Origin: Vibrio sinus
GTDB lineage: Bacteria > Pseudomonadota > Gammaproteobacteria > Enterobacterales > Vibrionaceae
Reading direction: 5' to 3'
NCBI RefSeq assembly: GCF_023634645.1
Contig: NZ_JAMKMR010000005.1
Location: forward strand, 124,001-188,000
DNA: 64,000 nucleotides
Shown here: positions 53,262 through 61,906 of the stretch, piece after piece
Layout of the letters: each line of letters opens with the position of its first letter
How positions within the stretch are numbered: the first letter of the stretch is position 1
Made by a program: the position numbers and the translations under genes
Notes under the pieces: generated by a model
Databases searched by the model: none
What the model saw: the letters and a program-made list of their open reading frames with translations, nothing else
Told to the model about the DNA's origin: nothing

Positions 53262-54746
53262 ATGAAAACGCAGCAAGAATGGCAAGAACTGAAACAAACT
53301 CTCGAAATACAAACACAGGCATTCATTAATGGCGAGTACTGTTCTGCTATGGAAAAGCAGCAATTTGAAGTAGTTAACCCAGCTACAGGTGAGGTACTTG
53401 GCTGTGTTGCACGTTGCTTGCAAGAGGACGTTGATAGTGCTGTCTCCCATGCGCGCCGCGTTTTTGATGACGGGTCTTGGAGTGATGCTTCACCCACACA
53501 GAGAAAAAGCGTGCTATTGCGATTTGCTGATTTGATTGACTCGCACCGTGATGAATTAGCTCTACTAGAAACATTAGATACGGGTAAACCGATCAGCCAT
53601 AGCTATTCCACCGATATACCGGGCTCCGCCAACGCAATACGGTGGTACGCTGAAGCCATCGACAAAACTTATGGGGAAGTGGCACCAACCGAGAAAGAGG
53701 TCCATGCTTTTATTTCTCATCAACCGATTGGTGTGGTGGCTGCTATCGTTCCTTGGAACTTCCCGCTCTGGTTGGCATGTTGGAAATTGGGCCCCGCACT
53801 AGCCGCGGGCTGCAGTGTGGTATTGAAACCCTCTGAGAAATCTTCGCTAACGGCAATATTTTTAGGTAAGTTGGCCAATGAAGCGGGCATACCGAAAGGC
53901 GTGTTTCAAGTAGTGACTGGCTTTGGACATGAAGCAGGTGAAGCGTTAGCTAGGCATCAAGATGTGAATTGCATTACGTTTACAGGCTCTACCAAAGTCG
54001 CTGGCCAACTGATGGTGAGCTCAGGCGAGAGCAATCTTAAAAGGGTATGGGCAGAAGCTGGAGGCAAAAATGCCAATATCATTTTTGATGATTATGAAGA
54101 TCTTGATAAAGCGGCAAATGAAGCGGCGGCGGGGTGTTTCTACAATCAAGGTGAAGTGTGTGTTGCCGCTACTCGGCTGCTTATTCATAACAGCATAAAA
54201 GACGAATTCGTAGATAAATTGCTTTCTGCAACTGAGCGTTTCCAGCCGAAAGATCCTCTGGACCCACAATCCGCTATGGGTGCTCTTATCGATGTCGAAC
54301 ATAAGCGCAAGGTCTTAAACTATATCCGATTGGGAATAAAGGAAGGCGCTAGCTTAATTGGTGGTGAAGAGCCGATAAAAACGGGGGCCTTCTTGTCACC
54401 AGCGATTCTCGATAACGTCACCAATTCCATGTGCGTTGCGCAGGAAGAAATTTTTGGCCCCGTTTTGTCCGTTATTACCTTTGAGACTGAAGAAGAAGCG
54501 ATCCAAATCGCCAATGATTCTAAATATGGTCTTGGAGCGGCGATTTGGACTGACAACATTAACCGCGCGCATCGGGTCGCGAAAAAGCTTGCCGCAGGTA
54601 CAGTGTGGGTGAATAACTACAACGAAGGTGATATGAGCGTGCCTTTTGGTGGGTTCAAAATGAGCGGTAATGGCAGGGATAAATCATTGCACGCTCTAGA
54701 AAAGTTTACAGAGACCAAGACCACTTGGATTCGTCTTAACCCATAA
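53262..54746 (+). CDS. puuC: Gamma-glutamyl-gamma-aminobutyraldehyde dehydrogenase
   Basis: This 494-residue NAD(P)-dependent aldehyde dehydrogenase oxidises gamma-glutamyl-aminobutyraldehyde to gamma-glutamyl-GABA. The catalytic Glu265 (WAEAGGK) and Cys300 (NQGEVC) are in place, with PWNFPLW at 164-170 and GSTKVAG. ATG 53262 was chosen because an upstream start at 53178 would overlap puuR by 26 bp. Confidence 0.94.
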   Translation: MKTQQEWQELKQTLEIQTQAFINGEYCSAMEKQQFEVVNPATGEVLGCVARCLQEDVDSAVSHARRVFDDGSWSDASPTQRKSVLLRFADLIDSHRDELALLETLDTGKPISHSYSTDIPGSANAIRWYAEAIDKTYGEVAPTEKEVHAFISHQPIGVVAAIVPWNFPLWLACWKLGPALAAGCSVVLKPSEKSSLTAIFLGKLANEAGIPKGVFQVVTGFGHEAGEALARHQDVNCITFTGSTKVAGQLMVSSGESNLKRVWAEAGGKNANIIFDDYEDLDKAANEAAAGCFYNQGEVCVAATRLLIHNSIKDEFVDKLLSATERFQPKDPLDPQSAMGALIDVEHKRKVLNYIRLGIKEGASLIGGEEPIKTGAFLSPAILDNVTNSMCVAQEEIFGPVLSVITFETEEEAIQIANDSKYGLGAAIWTDNINRAHRVAKKLAAGTVWVNNYNEGDMSVPFGGFKMSGNGRDKSLHALEKFTETKTTWIRLNP

Positions 54747-54809
54747 GTGCTGTTTCAAGTCATCTAGCGCAGCAGCGTAAAGCCATAAGCAATAAAAGGA
54801 GTTATGAAA

Positions 54810-56084
54810 ATGTCACATACCCGCTCTTATTACGCTAATTCAATTACCGATATACCTGAATATCCGCAACTACGAGACCGTATTAAATGCGATGTGTGTA
54901 TTATCGGTGCTGGGTTTAGTGGTTTGTCTTCTGCGTTGCATCTTTGTGAGGCTGGCTACGATGTTGTTGTCCTAGAGGGCTGTAAAGTGGGCTTTGGTGC
55001 GACAGGGAGAAACGGCGGGCAAGTGGTCAATAGCTACAGTCGCGACGTTGATGTAATCGAAAAGCGTTACGACTCTACTACCGCCAATACATTATGCAGC
55101 ATGATCTTTGAAGGTGGGGATATCATTCGAGACATCATCAAACGCTATGATGTGGATTGTGATTACAAAGTAGGGGGCGTGTTTGCTGCGCTGAATCAAA
55201 AACAGCTTAAAGGGTTGCAGCAACACAAGCGCGACTGGGAACGATTTGGCAACAGCCAGTTAGAACTCCTTGACGCTAATGAACTGAGCCGTGCGCTTGG
55301 GACTACCCAGTATGTCGGAGGGCTACTCGACAAACGAGGTGGGCATATTCATCCACTGAAGCTTGCTCTAGGTGAGGCCAAAGCCATTGAGTCCTTAGGC
55401 GGGAGAATTTTTGAACAGTCTAAAGTGATTAGCATGGAGAAAAGACATTCTCCGGTTGTGAAAACAGAGTTGGGCGAAGTTCAAGCAAGGTATGTGGTTA
55501 TCGCTGGGAATGCATACCTTGGTCAGTTGGCACCAAAAATTAGCAACAAAGCTATTCCATGCGGTACACAAGTGATAGCCACTGAGCCTCTTTCCGCAAG
55601 TTTGCTAGAAACCATACTGCCGTCCGATTATTGCGTTGAAGATTGCAACTATCTACTCGACTATTTTCGGTTAACGGCTGACAAAAGGCTACTTTTTGGT
55701 GGTGGTGTGGTGTATGGCGCAAGAGATCCACAAAACATCGAGGCGTTAGTGAGGCCGAAAATGGAGAAAGTGTTTCCTCAATTGCAAGGCATTAAAGTGG
55801 ACTATACGTGGACTGGAAACTTTTTGCTGACGTATTCACGTATGCCGCAATTTGGTGTTCATGAGGATAATTTTTACTACTTACAGGGCTATAGCGGCCA
55901 CGGTGTAACGTGTTCTCATTTAGCTGGAAAGTTATTAACGGAATCTTTATCAGGCCACAGTAACAGGTTTAATGCTTTTGCTTCTCTAAAACATTACGCC
56001 TTTCCCGGTGGAAGACATTTGCAAATTCCGCTGACCGCCCTAGGTGCTGCCTACTACAACATTCGAGATAAACTTGCTGTTTAG
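54810..56084 (+). CDS. puuB: Gamma-glutamylputrescine oxidase
   Basis: This 424-residue FAD-dependent amine oxidase turns gamma-glutamylputrescine into the aldehyde with release of ammonia and hydrogen peroxide. The FAD dinucleotide motif CDVCIIGAGFSGLSSALHL is at about 28-46, ATGRNGGQV follows, and the C-terminal YLQGYSGHGVTCSHLAGKL is typical. ATG 54810 has GGAG at 8 nt; ATG 54804 would leave only 2 nt. The enzyme is cytoplasmic. Confidence 0.93.
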   Translation: MSHTRSYYANSITDIPEYPQLRDRIKCDVCIIGAGFSGLSSALHLCEAGYDVVVLEGCKVGFGATGRNGGQVVNSYSRDVDVIEKRYDSTTANTLCSMIFEGGDIIRDIIKRYDVDCDYKVGGVFAALNQKQLKGLQQHKRDWERFGNSQLELLDANELSRALGTTQYVGGLLDKRGGHIHPLKLALGEAKAIESLGGRIFEQSKVISMEKRHSPVVKTELGEVQARYVVIAGNAYLGQLAPKISNKAIPCGTQVIATEPLSASLLETILPSDYCVEDCNYLLDYFRLTADKRLLFGGGVVYGARDPQNIEALVRPKMEKVFPQLQGIKVDYTWTGNFLLTYSRMPQFGVHEDNFYYLQGYSGHGVTCSHLAGKLLTESLSGHSNRFNAFASLKHYAFPGGRHLQIPLTALGAAYYNIRDKLAV

Positions 56085-56180
56085 CTTGGCGTTAAATTCC
56101 CGGTGCAACTACAAAGTGTTGTTCTAATGTCCCTGAAACGGCTTGTTTGAGGGGATCTACCGAGTCAAAAGGAAAACTCT

Positions 56181-57047
56181 ATGAGCAAGATCGTTACCTT
56201 TGCCGCTCTTCAATTTTCGATGAGTTGGGATATAGAAGAGAATCTGAACAAAATATCGAATGCCATTCGAGAAGCGGCCAGCAACGGAGCGAATGTCATT
56301 GTTCCACAAGAACTATTTGCTGCTCCGTACTTTTGCAAAAAACAGCAAGCTAAGTATTTTGAGCTTGCGGAGCCATACATAAGTAGTAAGTTGATTAAAC
56401 ATATGAGTGGCTTGGCTAGAGAGCTTAACGTGGTGATTCCTGTGAGCTACTTTGAGCGCTGCGGGAATACATTTTTCAACTCGTTAGTCATGGTCGATGC
56501 AGATGGCGCGGTATTAGACAATTACCGTAAATCTCATATTCCGGATGGACCTGGCTATAGCGAAAAGTTTTATTTTAGCCCTGGAGACAGCGGTTTTAAG
56601 GTTTGGCACACCCAATTTGGTGTGTTTGGCGCAGGAATATGTTGGGACCAATGGTTTCCTGAGCTGGCGAGAAGTCTTGTTCTCAATGGTGCTGAAGCCA
56701 TATTTTACCCCACTGCCATTGGTTCAGAGCCACAAGATGCCAGCCTAGATTCGAGGGATCATTGGCAACGAGTGATGCAAGGGCACTCTGCGGCCAACAT
56801 GGTTCCTGTCATTGCCTCGAATCGTGTTGGTACAGAAATTGACGATGGGGTTGAAACCACATTTTATGGTTCTTCTTTTATTACTGATAAAACCGGGGCA
56901 AAACTCGCGCAAGGCAGTCGAGAAGCAGAGGAAATCATCTATGCGGAAATCGACTTAGATGATGCGAGGAAGGCAAGACATGCTTGGGGGCTATTTCGCG
57001 ACCGTCGTCCGGAACTGTACTCTGATTTGATGAAATTGTCTGTTTGA
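56181..57047 (+). CDS. aguB: N-carbamoylputrescine amidase
   Basis: This 288-residue nitrilase-superfamily amidase turns N-carbamoylputrescine into putrescine, CO2 and ammonia. The Glu44-Lys117-Cys154 triad is visible in VPQELFAAPYF, YRKSHIPDG and GICWDQWFPE. The length matches AguB and the neighbour is aguA, 14 bp downstream. A 96-bp gap separates it from puuB, which may hold an internal promoter. Confidence 0.95.
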   Translation: MSKIVTFAALQFSMSWDIEENLNKISNAIREAASNGANVIVPQELFAAPYFCKKQQAKYFELAEPYISSKLIKHMSGLARELNVVIPVSYFERCGNTFFNSLVMVDADGAVLDNYRKSHIPDGPGYSEKFYFSPGDSGFKVWHTQFGVFGAGICWDQWFPELARSLVLNGAEAIFYPTAIGSEPQDASLDSRDHWQRVMQGHSAANMVPVIASNRVGTEIDDGVETTFYGSSFITDKTGAKLAQGSREAEEIIYAEIDLDDARKARHAWGLFRDRRPELYSDLMKLSV

Positions 57048-57060
57048 GCACGGAGATGGC

Positions 57061-58143
57061 ATGAAACTGACTTCAACCCCTAAGCAAGATGGATTTACCT
57101 TTCCTGCAGAATTCTCACCAGTGTCTGATGTATGGCTAGCTTGGCCTGAACGAAAGGACAATTGGCGAGACAATGCCTTGCCCGCTCAACAAAATTTCGC
57201 TCAAATTGCCAACGCAATCGCTAAAGTCGTTTCTGTGTATGTTGCAGTGAGCAAGGCTCAGTACGCCCACGCGCTCACTTTATTAGACGACACCGTTAAT
57301 GTGGTCTTGATGTCCTACAACGATGCGTGGATGAGAGATATTGGGCCAACCGTAGTGACAAACAAGTTGGGTCAAAAGCGAGGGGTCAGTTGGCAGTTTA
57401 ATGCCTGGGGTGGTGTATTTAATGGGCTATACGACGATTGGAGTGATGACGATCGTGTCGCTCAGTCGGTGTGCGAGTACTCCGGAATCGACTACTATCA
57501 AGCCCCATTTGTGCTAGAGGGAGGCGCGATTCACACTGATGGTGAAGGAACGCTTTACACCACTAAGGAGTGTTTGCTCAGTCCGGGGAGAAACCCGCAA
57601 CTTTCCATGACGCAGATTGAGGAAGGGCTTAAGGACTATCTAGGCATTGAAAAGGTCATTTGGTTAACTCATGGATTGTATAGCGACGAGACTGATGGGC
57701 ATATCGACAATTTAATTCACGTCATTGCGCCCGCGAAAGTGGTATTGAGTTGGACCGATGATGAGCATGATCCACAGTATTGCCGCTCTCGCCAAACATT
57801 ACAGGAATTAAGTGAGCAAACCGACGCAAAAGGTAGACGCATAGAAGTCATCAAGTTGCCATTACCCGGGCCACTTAAATATCGAAAAGAAGAGGTACAG
57901 TCCATTTTGGCTAAATCCGGCATGATAAGATGCGAGGGGGAAAGGCTGAGTGCTTCCTATGCAAATTTTCTAATGGTTAACCGACATATTTTTTTACCTC
58001 AGTTCGAAGAAAAAAATGATCGAAAAGCTGTTGAGATCTTGTCATTGGCCTTACCGGAATATGAGATTATTTCACTCCCGTCTAGAGAAGTTTTACTGGG
58101 AGGTGGGAATATTCATTGCATCACTCAGCACATTCCCGCTTAG
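57061..58143 (+). CDS. aguA: Agmatine deiminase
   Basis: This 360-residue guanidino-modifying enzyme turns agmatine into N-carbamoylputrescine and ammonia. The catalytic Cys353 is in GGGNIHCITQ, with conserved NDAWMRDIGPT, EGGAIHTDGEG and TDGHIDN segments. It lies right behind aguB, whose product feeds PuuA. A short GGAGATGG site precedes the ATG. Confidence 0.96.
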   Translation: MKLTSTPKQDGFTFPAEFSPVSDVWLAWPERKDNWRDNALPAQQNFAQIANAIAKVVSVYVAVSKAQYAHALTLLDDTVNVVLMSYNDAWMRDIGPTVVTNKLGQKRGVSWQFNAWGGVFNGLYDDWSDDDRVAQSVCEYSGIDYYQAPFVLEGGAIHTDGEGTLYTTKECLLSPGRNPQLSMTQIEEGLKDYLGIEKVIWLTHGLYSDETDGHIDNLIHVIAPAKVVLSWTDDEHDPQYCRSRQTLQELSEQTDAKGRRIEVIKLPLPGPLKYRKEEVQSILAKSGMIRCEGERLSASYANFLMVNRHIFLPQFEEKNDRKAVEILSLALPEYEIISLPSREVLLGGGNIHCITQHIPA

Positions 58144-58178
58144 CCTTTGAAAGAATAATAACCAAATAGGTTGCAGTA

Positions 58179-59606
58179 ATGAAAACTATCCACAACTCAA
58201 GTTTGCTCGCAGTACTCAAAGAACAACACCAACAACCTCTTTCCGTCGTTAATCCGGCCAATGGTGAGACGATCGGACAGGTTCCAAAATTAAGCAAAAA
58301 TGGCATCATTGATGCGATAGAACGCTCGCAAGTTGCTCAGAAGGATTGGGCTGCTTTACCTGCAAAAACACGTTCGGAACGCTTACAACGCTGGTATCAG
58401 CTTATTATTGAAAACCAAGAAGACTTAGCAAGAATTTTAACCTCTGAGCAAGGAAAACCGTTGGCGGAAGCTCGAGGTGAAGTAGTGTATGGTGCCAGCT
58501 TTATTCAATGGTTCGCAGAAGAGGCGAAGCGAAGTTACGGAGAGTCCATTCCGTCCCCAAGTGCTGACAAGCGGATGGTTACGGTAAAACAACCTGTTGG
58601 GGTTGCTTGTGCGATTACGCCATGGAATTTTCCAATTGCCATGATTACGAGAAAAGCAGGCCCAGCTCTAGCAGCAGGATGTAGCTTTATTGTTAAGCCA
58701 GCCGAGCTTACTCCTTTGTCTGCGTTTGCTATCGTCGAGCTTGCTCGTCAAGCAGGTATCGATAAAGACGTATTGCAGGTAGTACTAGGGGAGTCACCGC
58801 AAGAGGTCGGTGAAATCTTTTCAACCCACCCAATCATTCGCAAACTTTCTTTTACTGGCTCTACACGTGTCGGCAGTATCTTAATGAAACAGTGTGCGGG
58901 CGATATTAAGCGTACTTCAATGGAGCTTGGTGGAAACGCGCCGTTTATTGTTTTTGACGATGCGGATATCGACGAAGCGGTGAAAGGAGCGATGGCGTCT
59001 AAATTCCGTAATGCCGGACAAACCTGTGTATGCGCCAACCGCTTTTATGTTCACGACAGTATCTATGAAGAATTTGTGACGAAATTTGACCAAGCAGTGC
59101 AGAAACTCAAGGTTGGAAATGGGCTAGAACAAGGCGTACACCTTGGCCCAGTAATCAGCGAATCCGCCAAAGCGAATATCCAATTTAGTATCGATAAATT
59201 TGTCGAACAAGGTGCATCACCCGTATCACCAACACAACAGCTAGACGGGTTGTTTATACAGCCGATCGTCCTACGTGATGTTAAACATGATATGGAAGGC
59301 GTGCAAAACGAATTGTTTGGCCCAGTCGCGCCTGTTATCCGTTTTAGCAGCGATGAAGAGCTTATCGATATGGCTAACGATACCATTTATGGTCTTGCGT
59401 CTTATTTCTATAGCCACAACATTAAACGAATTTGGAAAGTCGCTGAAGCTTTACAGTATGGCATGGTCGGTATTAACGAAGGAATGGTATCGAGTGAAGT
59501 GGCACCATTTGGTGGTGTGAAACAGTCGGGCATCGGCCGAGAGGGTGCAAGGCAAGGCTTGGACGAATATATGGATGTGAAATATCTCTGTTTTGGCGGT
59601 CTGTGA
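58179..59606 (+). CDS. gabD: Succinate-semialdehyde dehydrogenase
   Basis: This 475-residue NAD(P) aldehyde dehydrogenase oxidises succinate semialdehyde to succinate. Catalytic Glu249 (MELGGNAPF) and Cys283 (NAGQTCVCANR) are present, with PWNFPIAMITRKAGPALAAGC and the GINEGMVSSEVAPFGGVKQSGIGREG end typical of GabD. It sits between aguA and gabT in the same operon. Confidence 0.94.
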   Translation: MKTIHNSSLLAVLKEQHQQPLSVVNPANGETIGQVPKLSKNGIIDAIERSQVAQKDWAALPAKTRSERLQRWYQLIIENQEDLARILTSEQGKPLAEARGEVVYGASFIQWFAEEAKRSYGESIPSPSADKRMVTVKQPVGVACAITPWNFPIAMITRKAGPALAAGCSFIVKPAELTPLSAFAIVELARQAGIDKDVLQVVLGESPQEVGEIFSTHPIIRKLSFTGSTRVGSILMKQCAGDIKRTSMELGGNAPFIVFDDADIDEAVKGAMASKFRNAGQTCVCANRFYVHDSIYEEFVTKFDQAVQKLKVGNGLEQGVHLGPVISESAKANIQFSIDKFVEQGASPVSPTQQLDGLFIQPIVLRDVKHDMEGVQNELFGPVAPVIRFSSDEELIDMANDTIYGLASYFYSHNIKRIWKVAEALQYGMVGINEGMVSSEVAPFGGVKQSGIGREGARQGLDEYMDVKYLCFGGL

Positions 59607-59624
59607 TAAATGTAGGAGAGCGAA

Positions 59625-60899
59625 ATGACTAATAACCAGTGGCATGAAAGAAGAAATCAGGTCATCGCAAATGGTATGGGCGCGGTATACCCACTTTATG
59701 TTGCCAAAGCAAAAAACGCTTATATATGGGATGTTGAAGGAAATCGCTACATTGACTTTGCTTCAGGTATAGCGGTTACTAATACTGGCCACAGTAATGA
59801 GCGTATTGTCGACGCGGTGAAGCAGCAGCTGGATGATTTCTCTCATACTTGCGCAATGGTAACGCCTTATCCATCGTTTGTGCAATTGGCTGAAAAACTG
59901 ACAGAATTGGCACCAGGCAATTCGGATAAAAAAGCAGTGTTGTTAACCACAGGCGCAGAAGCGGTTGAGAACGCGGTAAAAATTGCACGTGCGCACACAA
60001 AGCGATCGGGTGTGATTGCGTTTAAAGGTGGGTTTCATGGCCGTACAAACCTAGCAATGGGGCTCACTGGTAAAGTAGCACCTTACAAATCAGGCTTTGG
60101 CCCATTTCCTAGCGATATTTATCACGCACCTTATCCAAATGAATTTCATGGGGTAACCGTTCAGCAGAGCTTATCCGCTTTAGAAGATATCTTTGTTTGC
60201 GATATTGAGCCCGAGCGAGTTGCTGCCATCATTTTTGAGCCTGTACAAGGTGAGGGAGGGTTTTATCAAGCACCGGTTCAATGGGTGAAAGCATTGAGAA
60301 CGTTATGCGACAAGCATGGAATTATACTTATCGCCGATGAGATTCAAACAGGGTTTGCGCGCACAGGTAAAGTGTTTGCAACGGAGTATTTGGATATAGA
60401 GCCAGATCTAATGACTATGGCGAAGGGCATTGCTGGCGGCTATCCAATATCCGCGGTAGTGGGTAAAGCAGATATCATGGATTCAGCCGCAATGGGTGGA
60501 TTAGGCGGCACTTATGCGGGCTCTCCACTTGGTTGTGTAGCTGCATTGGAGGTGATTGACATCATTGAGGAAGAGCAGCTTTGCGTGAAAGCACTCGATA
60601 TAGGCGAGCAAGTGTCTACGCGGATGCATGAGCTGAGAAAAACGCTACCTCAGATTGGCGATATTCGAATTCTTGGCGCGATGATGGCAATTGAGTTCAC
60701 TGACCCTGAATCGGGAGATCCTCTTCCGCAGGTAGCAAAAGAGGTCATTTCAAAGGCTCAGGAAGCGGGTTTGATACTACTTGCATGCGGAATTAAATCC
60801 AATGTTATTCGATTACTGCCACCTTTAACCATTGAAAATCAGGTATTAAGAGATGGGTTGGACAAATTAGAGATGGTTCTATTGTCCAGTATTAAATGA
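59625..60899 (+). CDS. gabT: 4-aminobutyrate aminotransferase
   Basis: This 424-residue class III PLP transaminase converts GABA and 2-oxoglutarate into succinate semialdehyde and glutamate. The PLP Lys267 is in TMAKGIAGGYP, with Asp238 in LIADEIQTGFARTG and TTGAEAVENAVKIARA at 108-123. In this setting it does the job that PuuE does in E. coli. It is the last gene of the operon and a terminator follows. Confidence 0.94.
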   Translation: MTNNQWHERRNQVIANGMGAVYPLYVAKAKNAYIWDVEGNRYIDFASGIAVTNTGHSNERIVDAVKQQLDDFSHTCAMVTPYPSFVQLAEKLTELAPGNSDKKAVLLTTGAEAVENAVKIARAHTKRSGVIAFKGGFHGRTNLAMGLTGKVAPYKSGFGPFPSDIYHAPYPNEFHGVTVQQSLSALEDIFVCDIEPERVAAIIFEPVQGEGGFYQAPVQWVKALRTLCDKHGIILIADEIQTGFARTGKVFATEYLDIEPDLMTMAKGIAGGYPISAVVGKADIMDSAAMGGLGGTYAGSPLGCVAALEVIDIIEEEQLCVKALDIGEQVSTRMHELRKTLPQIGDIRILGAMMAIEFTDPESGDPLPQVAKEVISKAQEAGLILLACGIKSNVIRLLPPLTIENQVLRDGLDKLEMVLLSSIK

Positions 60900-60940
60900 T
60901 TTAGAATATCTATTGATTCTTATATTAGTAGTCGAGCGGA

Positions 60941-60976
60941 GCCCTTGCTACCTATGTTAGCAAGGGCCTTTGTTTT
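60941..60976 (+). terminator. Terminator after gabT
   Basis: GCCCTTGCTA (60941-60950) and TAGCAAGGGC (60958-60967) form a perfect 10-bp stem, followed by CTTTGTTTT. It ends the polyamine operon. Confidence 0.9.
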
Positions 60977-61047
60977 ATCTGGAATTTTAAATATGAAATA
61001 AACTGCTACATTTAATGAATAAAGGGACTTTATAGTGATTATGTACA

Positions 61048-61815
61048 ATGAAGAAATTAATTATTGCTCTGATAGCTATGATGACATGGAGTGGTTATTC
61101 ACAGGCTGAGAACAAAATATCTTTTTGTTTTGACCCTTGGCCTCCAGTTCATGAACTTAATGGTAATGGTGAGCCAGAAGGATTATTTATTGATATTGTT
61201 AAAGTTATATTCGAAAAAAATCTAAAAATGGAAGTCGAGTATTTGCAGCTACCGTGGAAGCGCTGCCAAAGCTATGTGGCAGATGGAACCGCAGACTTTA
61301 TGATTACAGTTCAAACGCCTGAGCGTAGTGAGTACTCCGTTGGCACGGAGAAGACGGTCTATGATATGTATAATAGCGTTTACACTTACAAAGGGAATAA
61401 ACGTTTAGCAGAGATTAAAAAAATATCAAAGCCAAAAGATGTGGCCACTCAAGAATTTACTGTTGTCACGTATTTGGGAAATGGGTGGTATAAAAAGAAC
61501 TTTTCGCAATATCATATAAATACAACCTATTTAAACAATATTGAGCCTGCAATTCAATTTCTCGCGACAAAACGAGCAGATCTCTATATAGGTGGGGAAA
61601 TCGTCGCGAATTATCAAATAAAACGACATGATCTGCAAGATAAAATCGTGAATACTAAGATTGGATTTGATCCCTACTTAATGAGAGTTATGATGTCTAA
61701 AAAATCTAAATTTATTGAAAACTTACCTGAAATAAATAAAGAACTCAATGCGTTTTTATTGACAACTGAGTATCAAGATATTGTTGACCGATATAGTTTG
61801 GAAGAAGGTAACTGA
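61048..61815 (+). CDS. Periplasmic solute-binding protein, family 3 (orphan)
   Basis: This 255-residue protein has a signal peptide (MKKLIIALIAMMTWSGYSQA). It has the family 3 pattern: ISFCFDPWPPVHELNGNGEPEGLFIDIVKVIFEK, LPWKRCQSYVADGTADFMITVQTPERSEY, and a lobe 2 ATKRADLYIGGEIVANYQI. It is followed by a terminator and a chemoreceptor on the other strand. No ABC transporter genes are nearby. It might supply a ligand to the chemoreceptor, but that is speculation. Confidence 0.87.
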   Translation: MKKLIIALIAMMTWSGYSQAENKISFCFDPWPPVHELNGNGEPEGLFIDIVKVIFEKNLKMEVEYLQLPWKRCQSYVADGTADFMITVQTPERSEYSVGTEKTVYDMYNSVYTYKGNKRLAEIKKISKPKDVATQEFTVVTYLGNGWYKKNFSQYHINTTYLNNIEPAIQFLATKRADLYIGGEIVANYQIKRHDLQDKIVNTKIGFDPYLMRVMMSKKSKFIENLPEINKELNAFLLTTEYQDIVDRYSLEEGN

Positions 61816-61845
61816 ACATCTCGCATCTTATAGTGACCTAAACGG

Positions 61846-61881
61846 AAAACAACCTGAACATGATGTCCAGGTTGTTTTTTT
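61846..61881. terminator. Terminator between solute-binding protein and chemoreceptor
   Basis: AAAACAACCTG (61846-61856) and CAGGTTGTTTT (61868-61878) form an 11-bp stem, followed by TTT. The A-run on the other side lets it serve the convergent gene too. Confidence 0.9.
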
Positions 61882-61906
61882 GTTTAAGTCACTTGTGTAT
61901 TTTTCG

